Shown here in pieces: positions 7,355 through 13,186 of a DNA stretch of 13,186 bases; the first letter of the stretch is position 1, and every line of letters begins with the position of its first letter. A program made the translations under genes and the position numbers. Source of the DNA: DASPFV01 sp035620975 (GTDB lineage: Bacteria > Acidobacteriota > Vicinamibacteria > Vicinamibacterales > 2-12-FULL-66-21); the NCBI GenBank assembly GCA_035620975.1, contig DASPFV010000194.1, forward strand, positions 1-13,186, given 5' to 3'. Below the pieces are notes generated by a model, which worked only from the letters and a program-made list of their open reading frames with translations, was not told the DNA's origin and did no database searches.

Positions 7355-8452
7355 TCAACCGGTAATCGGCAATCCGCGATCGGTAATATCGAGGACCGTC
7401 TTGATGCCAGTGGTTCGCTTCGAGAACCACTGCTGGTGATCGGTCCAGGGCAGCCGGGTCGTGATCAAACGGCCGAGCACGCCAGGGCGCTTCTTCTCGA
7501 TGGCCACGAAATCCTTCACGCCCATGGCGAAGTGGCGGAGGTTCGCGTTCACGCTCCCGAAGACGACCCGGTTGCCGAGGACGAGCTGCTGGTTGATCCG
7601 CTCGATCGGCTCCTCCGCGACGCCGCGGCCGCTCGTGACGCTGAGGAGGCACAACACGCCGTTGAGCGCGAGCATCTCCATGGCGGCGAACACCACGCGC
7701 GCGCTGCCGGTGGCTTCGATGATGAGATCGGGCCGACCGATCGTCTGCGTCAGAGTCAACAGCGGGACGTCCGCCACCGAGACGTACTCTGCGCCGAGCT
7801 GCCCAGCAAGTCGCGCCCTCGAGTCCTCGGGCGCTTCCCGCGCGACGACGACAGTCCGCAGGCCCCTGGCGCGGAGCACCGCCGCCGCCAACAGCCCGAT
7901 CGGCCCGGCGCCCAGGACCATCGCGAACCGCGGCTTCCAGAGCAGCCGCCGCTGCAGCCGCCAGGCGTGATCGATGCCTTTCTCGACGATCGACATCGGC
8001 TCGAGCAGCACCGCGACGTCGCGAATCGATCTCGGGATCCGGAACAGGAAGCCCGGTGACTCGACGTAGTACTCCGCCATGAACCCGTGCCGGCGCATGA
8101 TGCCGCGCTCGGTGTAGCGGCCGCTGCTGCACATGTCGTTCTCGCCGGCCCGGCAGTTCGGGCAAACCCCGCAGGGCCGCCGCACCGACGAGACGACCAC
8201 ATCACCTCGCTTCCAGCCGGTCACCTTCCGACCCACGTCCTCCACGACGCCCAGGTTCTCGTGGCCGAGTATGAGAAACTCCTCACCCGCCGGCGGGTGG
8301 CCGAAGAGGCCCTCGTTGATCTCGGCGTCGGTGGCACACAAGCCCACGCGCAGCGTGCGCACCGCGACCTCTCCGGGCCGCATGACAGGATCCGGCATGT
8401 CGCGCATGTGGATGCTGTCCGGCTCACCGGGCCTCACGACGATGGCCTTCAT
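7355..8452 (-). CDS. Zinc-dependent glucose 1-dehydrogenase-like MDR dehydrogenase
   Basis: Predicted NAD(P)-dependent cytoplasmic dehydrogenase oxidising glucose or a related aldose to the lactone. The 365 residues match the archaeal-type GDH branch of the medium-chain dehydrogenases. Catalytic-zinc and active-site residues are C39, T41, H64-E65 (LILGHENLG) and E151. The structural-zinc cysteines are C94, C97, C100 and C108. DMCSSGRYTERGI and HGFMAEYYVE are family signatures, and the Rossmann motif VLGAGPIGLLAA is at 179-190. Basic residues after the second beta-strand (VVVAREAPEDSRARL) leave NAD versus NADP open. The start ATG 8452 overlaps the stop of the upstream GH13 gene as ATGA and has no Shine-Dalgarno of its own, which indicates translational coupling. 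The frame is open upstream, but MKAIVVRPGE is the canonical family N-terminus. The last residues (about ITDRGLPITG) are encoded by a short heptamer repeat. Substrate specificity is inferred. Confidence 0.9.
   Translation of the reverse strand: MKAIVVRPGEPDSIHMRDMPDPVMRPGEVAVRTLRVGLCATDAEINEGLFGHPPAGEEFLILGHENLGVVEDVGRKVTGWKRGDVVVSSVRRPCGVCPNCRAGENDMCSSGRYTERGIMRRHGFMAEYYVESPGFLFRIPRSIRDVAVLLEPMSIVEKGIDHAWRLQRRLLWKPRFAMVLGAGPIGLLAAAVLRARGLRTVVVAREAPEDSRARLAGQLGAEYVSVADVPLLTLTQTIGRPDLIIEATGSARVVFAAMEMLALNGVLCLLSVTSGRGVAEEPIERINQQLVLGNRVVFGSVNANLRHFAMGVKDFVAIEKKRPGVLGRLITTRLPWTDHQQWFSKRTTGIKTVLDITDRGLPITG
7361..7388. repeat. Heptamer tandem repeat GGYAATC, four units, in the 3' end of the dehydrogenase
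   Basis: Units are GGTAATC, GGCAATC, CGCGATC and GGTAATA at exact 7-bp period, with a further CGCAATC at 7342-7348. On the coding strand they read GATTRCC-like and specify the final residues of the dehydrogenase. I recall GGCAATC-type heptamers as frequent intergenic repeats in related bacteria. Confidence 0.65.
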
Positions 8453-9939
8453 GGACGTGAGGGAAGGATATCGGCGAACAGGTGCGCCTGCCCTGCCTCG
8501 AGCCGGACGTACAACCCGCGCGAATCGAGGTCGTGGCGGTTCACGTGCCAGGTCCGGCCGCACAGCCGGTCTGTGAAGGCGAAACTCTCCCCTGCGGGCA
8601 GATCGCCGGCGATTCCGACGTGGGCCTCTGCCGCGGCCGATCCGAGATTGACCACCACCACCGCCAGTTCGCCACCCAGGCGCCAGCGGTAGGCGATGAG
8701 GTCGTCGTGCCTCCCATCTCCGGCCGGCCTGACGTCGAGCAGCGACCAGGTTCCCTCGTGGAACAGCGGAGCCCGCGTGGTCGCCAGCAGACGCGCGTAG
8801 ACGTCGCGGACGGCTTCGTCCTCCGCCTCGTCGGGCCAGCGAGCGAGCTGGAGGGGCGTCCGGAGCCGGCGGCCCTCGGTCTGGCCGTCGAAGAAGAAGC
8901 GGAGACCAGGCAGCGTGGCCACCATCGTCGCGGCCGCGGGCAGCGCGTCTCCGAACACGGCGGCGCTCCGCGGCTCGTCGTGGTTCTCGAGAAAGCGCGC
9001 CAGGCGGTCGCGGTAGGCCGCATCGGCCATCAGGTGGCCGCGCACGTCCCGCGTGGGCGCCGCCAGCAGGCGATCGAGCAGCCGCTTGTCGTACGTGTAG
9101 TGAAATCCCTGCTGCTGCAGCGTCCACTCGAGATCCCAGTACACCTCAGCCAGGTACAGCAGATCCGGCACCGCGTTCGTCGCCTGCGGCCAGAACTCCT
9201 CCGGCAGCGTCGGCCACTCGTCACGCAGGACGGGTCGCCACGTGCGACTGAAGACCTCGTTCAGCACCAGCATCGACATGTCGCAGCGCACGCCGTCGCA
9301 GTGCGCGGCGATCTCCGCGAGCACCTCGATCATGGCCGTACGCGTCGCCGGGTTGAAGTAATTGAGTTGTGCAACATCGGTCCACGGCAGGAAATGCGGA
9401 TCGCGCCCGCATGCGATGATGCGAGGGCCCGACACGGTCGCGACCTGGCGGAAGTGCGCCGGCCTCGCCAGCAGGTCGCTCGCGTCGCCCGTGACGAACC
9501 GCTCCGGGAAGAGGGTGATCCAATCGTGATCGAACGCCAGGTGGTTCGGCACGAAATCGAGCAGGAGGCCCATGCCGCGGGCGTTCAGTTCGCGGCGGGC
9601 GGCGTCGACGCCGGCCCACGCGCCCATCCGCCCGTCCGGCGCCCAGGCCTGCACGCTGTACGGCGACCCGATCACGTCCTCGGCCGTCCAGTCCGGCAGG
9701 ACGTGAGAGTACTCGGCGCGCAGATCGGGATCGTCCAGGGCGATCCGCCGGCTCAACGGACTGCGCTGCCACACGCCCATCAGGAACACGAGATGGAAGC
9801 CACGGTCCTTGAGGGCATCCCACTCGGCGGACGGCACCGTCGCCAGCGAGACACCACGGCCGTAGCGCAGCGAGAGCCGTTCCAGCCACGGCCAGGCACT
9901 CAGCTCGAGGAGGTGCGGGTGGCGCACCTTGGTGCCCAC
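8449..9939 (-). CDS. GH13 alpha-amylase-family glycoside hydrolase, cytoplasmic
   Basis: Retaining alpha-glucan-active enzyme (hydrolase or transglycosylase) of 496 residues with all four GH13 regions. Region I is LLLDFVPNH (D128, N132, H133). Region II is GVRCDMSML, with D220 as nucleophile and R218. Region III is LAEVYW, with E265 as acid/base. Region IV is FLENHDEPR, with H320 and D321. The remainder fits a (beta/alpha)8 barrel followed by a beta-sandwich C-domain (about 400-496). There is no signal peptide, so it should act in the cytoplasm on imported or stored oligosaccharide. The start is GTG 9939, with GGGAG at 9952-9948 eight bases upstream. It lies 23 bp after the M16 gene and overlaps the dehydrogenase by ATGA. 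The context suggests release of glucose for the downstream dehydrogenase, but exact specificity (amylase, glucosidase, phosphorylase or synthase) cannot be read from motifs alone. Confidence 0.92.
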   Translation of the reverse strand: MGTKVRHPHLLELSAWPWLERLSLRYGRGVSLATVPSAEWDALKDRGFHLVFLMGVWQRSPLSRRIALDDPDLRAEYSHVLPDWTAEDVIGSPYSVQAWAPDGRMGAWAGVDAARRELNARGMGLLLDFVPNHLAFDHDWITLFPERFVTGDASDLLARPAHFRQVATVSGPRIIACGRDPHFLPWTDVAQLNYFNPATRTAMIEVLAEIAAHCDGVRCDMSMLVLNEVFSRTWRPVLRDEWPTLPEEFWPQATNAVPDLLYLAEVYWDLEWTLQQQGFHYTYDKRLLDRLLAAPTRDVRGHLMADAAYRDRLARFLENHDEPRSAAVFGDALPAAATMVATLPGLRFFFDGQTEGRRLRTPLQLARWPDEAEDEAVRDVYARLLATTRAPLFHEGTWSLLDVRPAGDGRHDDLIAYRWRLGGELAVVVVNLGSAAAEAHVGIAGDLPAGESFAFTDRLCGRTWHVNRHDLDSRGLYVRLEAGQAHLFADILPSRP

Positions 9940-9947
9940 TTAGCCGA

Positions 9948-9952
9948 CTCCC
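9948..9952 (-). promoter_or_regulatory. Ribosome-binding site GGGAG for the GH13 gene
   Basis: GGGAG on the minus strand sits eight bases before GTG 9939, within the 23-bp gap after the M16 stop. It supports this GTG as the GH13 start, giving MGTKVRHPHL. Confidence 0.6.
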
Positions 9953-9962
9953 GACCCGGACG

Positions 9963-12833
9963 TCACGACTGTTCCGGCACGAGCGTCACCACGGTGTTGC
10001 GGTCCATGGGGAAGTATTTCCTGAAAACGTCGTGCAGCAGCGCCGGAGTAATCGCGTCGATCCGCTCCATCCGCTTCAGAATGAGGAGCGGATCGCGATC
10101 GAGCAGCTTCGCCGACTGCAGCCTGCCCAGCCAGAAGCCGTTCTGCTTCAGCGCGGTCTCGTGCTCCCGGCGTGCGCTCTCCTTCGCGCGGGTGGTGAGG
10201 TCCTCGGAGGGCCCCTCCTTCTGCAGCCGGCGCACCTCTTCCATGACCCGCTCGACCATGCGATCGACGTTCTCGGGAGCCGCACCGAAGCTCACGACGA
10301 TCCGGCCGTACCCGGGCTGCGGCAGGGGCTGCACCGAGCCGACGGAGACGCTGTAGGTCTCGCCGAGCTCCTCCCGAAGGATGTCGCGCAGCGCGATCTC
10401 CAGCACCTCCGTTGCCGCTTCGACCCGGCTCTGCTCGTTCTCCTCGATGGGCGGCGCCGCGAAGAAGCTGATCACGGTCTGGCTGCGCGGCTCCCTGCCG
10501 CGCTCCACTTTCACGCGCTCGTTCGAGGGAGGGAACCTCAGCCCGACTTCCCGGAACCGGCTCGTGGCCTTGCCCATCGACGGGAGCGATCCGACGTAGC
10601 GCGCGAGCAGCGGTAGCGCCTCCTCGACCTTGAAGGCCCCTACCATGAAGAACGTGAAGTCGGCTGCATTCGAGTACCGCTCCCTGTAGAGCGCGATCAT
10701 CGCGTCACGATCGAGCGCCCTGATCCGCTCCACCGTCAGAGGTTTCGCGGTGTAGTGATCCATCGTGTTCACCTGCGAGACCTTCTCGCCGAACACCGCG
10801 TTCGGGCTCCGCTCGCGATTCAGGTACGAGGCCTCGAGCTGGCGCTTGATCATCTCGAAGGCCTGGGGATCGTTCCCGGGCGCCGTGACATAGAGGTTGA
10901 GGAGCTGGAGCGCGGGCTCGAGATTCGCCGGCGTGCTGCTGCCGGAGACGCCGTGCGACGAGAGCCCGACGGAGGAGGACACGTTCAGGATGCGCCCCGC
11001 CAGCAGCTTCTGCAGATCCACGGCGCTGTGCCCGCCAGCTCCTGACAGCTCGACCAGCGCCGTCGACAGCTGGGCCTCGGGGTACTTCGCCGGATCGGCC
11101 AGCGAGCTGCCGCCCGAGGCAGTCAGAGCGAAGAGCACCTGATCGTTCTTGAAATCGGTCGGCTTGAGCCAGGCCTCGACCCCGTTCGACAGTGTCACTA
11201 CCGTCGTGCCCAGCTCGGGAATCTCCCGGCGCGCGGTAACCTTCCCCGGGTCGGGCATGTGCTCCATCAGCTCGCGGTCGCTGCCGGCGTCGTTCCAGGC
11301 CGTGACAGCGACGCTCCCGGCCGCCGTGACGGCCGTGCGCAGCTGCGCTTCGGTCGGAACACTCAGATCCGGCTTCTGCGGTGAGACCGCCAGGATCACG
11401 CGGCTGGCGTCGGAGAACAGCTTCCGGGCAGCGTCCGCCACTTCCGCTGCCGTAATGGCCGGCACGACCGACTTGACGAGCTGGTGCTCGTACTCGATCC
11501 CCGGGCTCGGCTCACCCTCGAGGAAATGGTCGACGTATTCCCGGGCGTACGAGGGGCTTTCGGTCTTGTTGCGCTCCGTATATGCACGCTCGTAGCTCGC
11601 CAGCACCCACTTCCGCGCGCGGTCGAGCTCCGCTGCGCCGAAACCGTGCTCCTGGACGCGCCGGGATTCGATCTGGAGGGCCGAGAGCCCCGCTTCGATC
11701 TTCCCCTCCTGCACGCTTGCGCCCAGCGAGAACGTTGTCACCGTCGGCGCCAGATCGTTACCGTAGGCACCCGCGCCGAGGAAGGGTGCGTCCGGCTTCC
11801 GCGAGATCTCGTCGAACCGCTCGTTCAGCATCTGGTAGATGAGCTGGTGCACCAGCGCTCGCCGATAGTCGGCGACCGTGCCCTCCGGCTCGCTCGTACG
11901 CTTCCTGATGATCGACACCGACGACTGCGTGGCTTCAGGGTCGCTCGAAACCTCGACGAGCAGCTCCTCCGGCAGCGGCACCGGATAGTGACGCTCGGGC
12001 GGCGGCCCCTCCGCCTTCGGCAGCGCGCCGAATTCGGCCCGGACCAGGGACTCCATCTGCTTCGGATCGAAGTCGCCCACCACGACGACGGCCATGCGAT
12101 CGGGCCGGTACCAGCGCGTGTAGAAGGAACGGAGGTCCTCTGGCGTGAACGTCTTGAGCACTTCCGGCTTGCCGATGGGCAGCCGCTCGGCGTACTTCGA
12201 CTGGTGATAGAGGACCGGGACCTGCTGATCGCGGATTCGCGATCCCACGCCGAGCCCGCCGCGCCATTCCTCGATCACCACGCCGCGCTCCTTGTCGATC
12301 TCGGCCGGGTCGAGGACCATGCCGCCCGCGAAATCGGCAAGCGCCTGGAGGCCTTTCTCGACGATCCCCTCCTTGTCGGTGGGAAGCTGGAACATGTAGA
12401 CGGTCTCGTCGAAGGAGGTATACGCGTTGACGTGGGGGCCGAGCCGCGCGCCGGTCTGCTCCAGCGCGGCAATCAGCTCGCCCGGCTTGAACCGTCGAGT
12501 GCCGTTGAACGCCATGTGCTCGAGGAAATGCGCCAGACCCTGCTGACGATCGTTCTCGTCGATGGATCCCGCCTTGACGGCCAGCTGCATGAAGGCGCGC
12601 TTCTCGGGCCGGCCGTTCTGCCGGATGTAATAGCGGAGCCCGCTGGGCAGCTCGCCGGTCAGGACCGCGGGATCGAGCGGAATCCGCCCGGTCGGTGCCG
12701 GCACCGTGGACGCCGGAGCTGCCTGGGCCAGGAGTCGGGCCTCGAACCGCGCGTCCGGCCCGCGGACGCCGCACAGGCTCCAGCCCGCCAGCAGCAGAGT
12801 CAGGACGGCGACTGGTCGCGGGATGGTCGGCAT
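9963..12833 (-). CDS. Secreted two-domain M16 zinc peptidase (insulinase/PqqL-like)
   Basis: Metallopeptidase of 956 residues, probably periplasmic, degrading peptides in a closed clamshell chamber. A signal peptide is seen at about 1-25 (VAVLTLLLAGWSLCG); cysteine 21 is not in a proper lipobox, so it is not called a lipoprotein. The inverted zinc motif HFLEH (H102, E105, H106) is followed by MAFNGT, and the third ligand is probably E189 in ERGVVIEEW. NAYTSFDETVYMFQLP and LRSFYTRWYRPDRMAVVVVGDF are typical of the first domain. From about residue 530 a second M16 homology region lacks the HxxEH motif, as is normal for the structural half. Length matches PqqL-type enzymes (about 930 residues). 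The start ATG 12833 has only a weak ribosome-binding match. It is the first gene of the operon with GH13 and the dehydrogenase. Substrates are unknown. Confidence 0.93.
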   Translation of the reverse strand: MPTIPRPVAVLTLLLAGWSLCGVRGPDARFEARLLAQAAPASTVPAPTGRIPLDPAVLTGELPSGLRYYIRQNGRPEKRAFMQLAVKAGSIDENDRQQGLAHFLEHMAFNGTRRFKPGELIAALEQTGARLGPHVNAYTSFDETVYMFQLPTDKEGIVEKGLQALADFAGGMVLDPAEIDKERGVVIEEWRGGLGVGSRIRDQQVPVLYHQSKYAERLPIGKPEVLKTFTPEDLRSFYTRWYRPDRMAVVVVGDFDPKQMESLVRAEFGALPKAEGPPPERHYPVPLPEELLVEVSSDPEATQSSVSIIRKRTSEPEGTVADYRRALVHQLIYQMLNERFDEISRKPDAPFLGAGAYGNDLAPTVTTFSLGASVQEGKIEAGLSALQIESRRVQEHGFGAAELDRARKWVLASYERAYTERNKTESPSYAREYVDHFLEGEPSPGIEYEHQLVKSVVPAITAAEVADAARKLFSDASRVILAVSPQKPDLSVPTEAQLRTAVTAAGSVAVTAWNDAGSDRELMEHMPDPGKVTARREIPELGTTVVTLSNGVEAWLKPTDFKNDQVLFALTASGGSSLADPAKYPEAQLSTALVELSGAGGHSAVDLQKLLAGRILNVSSSVGLSSHGVSGSSTPANLEPALQLLNLYVTAPGNDPQAFEMIKRQLEASYLNRERSPNAVFGEKVSQVNTMDHYTAKPLTVERIRALDRDAMIALYRERYSNAADFTFFMVGAFKVEEALPLLARYVGSLPSMGKATSRFREVGLRFPPSNERVKVERGREPRSQTVISFFAAPPIEENEQSRVEAATEVLEIALRDILREELGETYSVSVGSVQPLPQPGYGRIVVSFGAAPENVDRMVERVMEEVRRLQKEGPSEDLTTRAKESARREHETALKQNGFWLGRLQSAKLLDRDPLLILKRMERIDAITPALLHDVFRKYFPMDRNTVVTLVPEQS

Positions 12834-12860
12834 GCGACCACTCTACCGCAGTCGTGGCAC
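12834..12860 (-). promoter_or_regulatory. Short leader upstream of the M16 operon
   Basis: Only 27 bp separate the M16 start codon from the heptamer array. The operon promoter must lie here, within or beyond the array, or inside the orphan fragment. No convincing -35/-10 pair was seen on the minus strand. Confidence 0.25.
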
Positions 12861-12916
12861 GGTTTCAGGTTCCTGGTTCCAGGTTCCTGGTTCCGGGTTC
12901 CGGGTTCCAGCGTCCA
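12861..12916. repeat. Heptamer tandem array, eight units of consensus GGTTCCN
   Basis: Units in order: GGTTTCA, GGTTCCT, GGTTCCA, GGTTCCT, GGTTCCG, GGTTCCG, GGTTCCA, GCGTCCA, at an exact 7-bp period. The first and last are degenerate, as at the edges of ageing arrays. It resembles the short tandemly repeated heptamer class known from cyanobacteria and other phyla. It lies between the M16 start and the orphan fragment, abutting the latter. There are no spacers, so it is not a CRISPR. Confidence 0.85.
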
Positions 12917-12918
12917 GG

Positions 12919-13116
12919 GTCGATTCAGAACTGGAGAAGACGTTCGAGAGGCAGGGGCATGCCGGCGGCACCATTCACATCGCGGGGCACTCGAACGAGG
13001 GGCTGCCGATGACCGCGAATCGGCAGGCGCTGCGGCAGTTGATGAACTACTTCGCCGCGGTGGTGACGCTGCGGCCGTTCCGCGGGGCCTACGACGGGCT
13101 GACGGCGCAGGAATGA
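12919..13116 (+). pseudogene. Orphan C-terminal coding fragment, beginning lost at the repeat array
   Basis: An open frame of about 65 codons ends at TGA 13114-13116 and reads SELEKTFERQGHAGG, then IHIAGHSNEGLPMTANR, then LMNYFAAVVTLRPF, ending in GAYDGLTAQE. Nearly all codons from 12925 on end in G or C (six exceptions in about 64), typical of genuine coding sequence in this genome. There is no ATG or GTG start before the methionine at 13009, and upstream the frame runs straight into the heptamer array, so the 5' part appears deleted or replaced. I do not recognise the family. It could instead be an intact small gene using an unusual start such as CTG 12931. Expression is doubtful. Confidence 0.55.
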
Positions 13117-13175
13117 GCCGATTTCGCGGCTCCTGGCGCATTCCAGGGTGAGGGTCAAACGGGAAGATTGCGCCC

Positions 13176-13186
13176 ATGCCGAACAT
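13176..13186 (+). CDS. Possible start of a further gene, cut by window end
   Basis: ATG at 13176 is followed by only eight bases before the window ends. GGGAAG at 13161-13166 lies nine bases upstream as a plausible ribosome-binding site. Nothing of the product can be seen. Confidence 0.15.

Noticed and set aside
7355..8165. Overlapping open frames on both strands through the dehydrogenase, such as 7298-8059 (+) and 7251-8165 (-)
   Set aside because: They are shadows containing repeat-derived peptides such as NRQSAIGN and QNLEP, with no recognisable domain. The dehydrogenase frame has all zinc and Rossmann motifs.
8453..9127. 225-codon in-frame extension upstream of the dehydrogenase ATG
   Set aside because: It overlaps the GH13 gene in another frame, and MKAIVVRPGE is the standard family N-terminus. 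The extension is Ala/Arg/Gly-rich noise.
8482..10356. A 624-codon open frame on + opposite GH13 and the M16 3' end
   Set aside because: Antisense shadow of GC-rich genes. The translation is Arg/Pro/Gly/His-rich and has no domain logic, while the minus-strand frames carry full GH13 and M16 motifs.
12771..12773. Cysteine 21 of the M16 protein as a lipoprotein anchor
   Set aside because: The preceding residues are W-S-L, which do not fit a lipobox; an ordinary signal peptide is more likely.
12861..12916. Heptamer array as a CRISPR
   Set aside because: Units are 7 bp with no spacers and no cas genes nearby.
11484..13151. A 555-codon open frame on + opposite the M16 gene, running through the heptamer array
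   Set aside because: Low-complexity Arg/Leu/Asp-rich shadow of the M16 coding strand, in a different frame from the orphan fragment it overlaps.

Overview
This high-GC window looks like chromosomal DNA from a soil- or sediment-type Acidobacteriota. Vicinamibacteria is my best guess from style alone: a TonB-dependent receptor with an N-terminal carboxypeptidase-regulatory-like domain, large secreted proteins, a PqqL-like M16 peptidase, and gaps peppered with short 7-10 bp tandem repeats. No rRNA, tRNA or taxon-specific marker is present, so the taxonomy is inference. I saw no CRISPR array, complete insertion sequence, prophage or plasmid function.

Layout. (1) 1-445 (+) is the C-terminal part of a 1-Cys (Prx6-type) peroxiredoxin cut by the window edge. 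(2) 465-2732 (-) is a 755-residue TonB-dependent outer-membrane receptor, convergent with the peroxiredoxin. (3) A 280-bp divergent gap, 2733-3012, holds a 26-bp motif resembling REP/RAYT-type dispersed elements. (4) 3013-4875 and 5030-7270 (+) are tandem paralogues for secreted beta-rich proteins of unknown function. The second has a carboxypeptidase-regulatory-like domain followed by a TonB-box-like segment, placed between its body and a conserved C-terminal module; the first lacks that block. (5) 7271-7354 is a short repeat-rich convergent gap. (6) 12833 down to 7355 (-) is a tight three-gene operon: two-domain M16 zinc peptidase, then a cytoplasmic GH13 alpha-amylase-family enzyme, then a zinc-dependent glucose 1-dehydrogenase-like MDR protein. 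Spacing is 23 bp between the first two and a 4-base ATGA overlap between the last two. (7) 12834-13186 holds an eight-unit heptamer array and then an orphan 3' coding fragment on + that has lost its beginning, with a possible start codon of a following gene at the very end.

How the genes may work together. The GH13 enzyme and glucose dehydrogenase suggest intracellular breakdown of an alpha-glucan or oligosaccharide followed by oxidation of free glucose. The secreted M16 peptidase may be periplasmic. The TonB receptor and the divergent secreted paralogues could form an envelope uptake or processing unit, and the receptor-like domain inside the second paralogue makes that link worth testing.

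The least ordinary features are this domain insertion and several places where short repeats contribute coding sequence: the N-terminus of the second paralogue, the C-terminus of the dehydrogenase, and the 5' edge of the orphan fragment.
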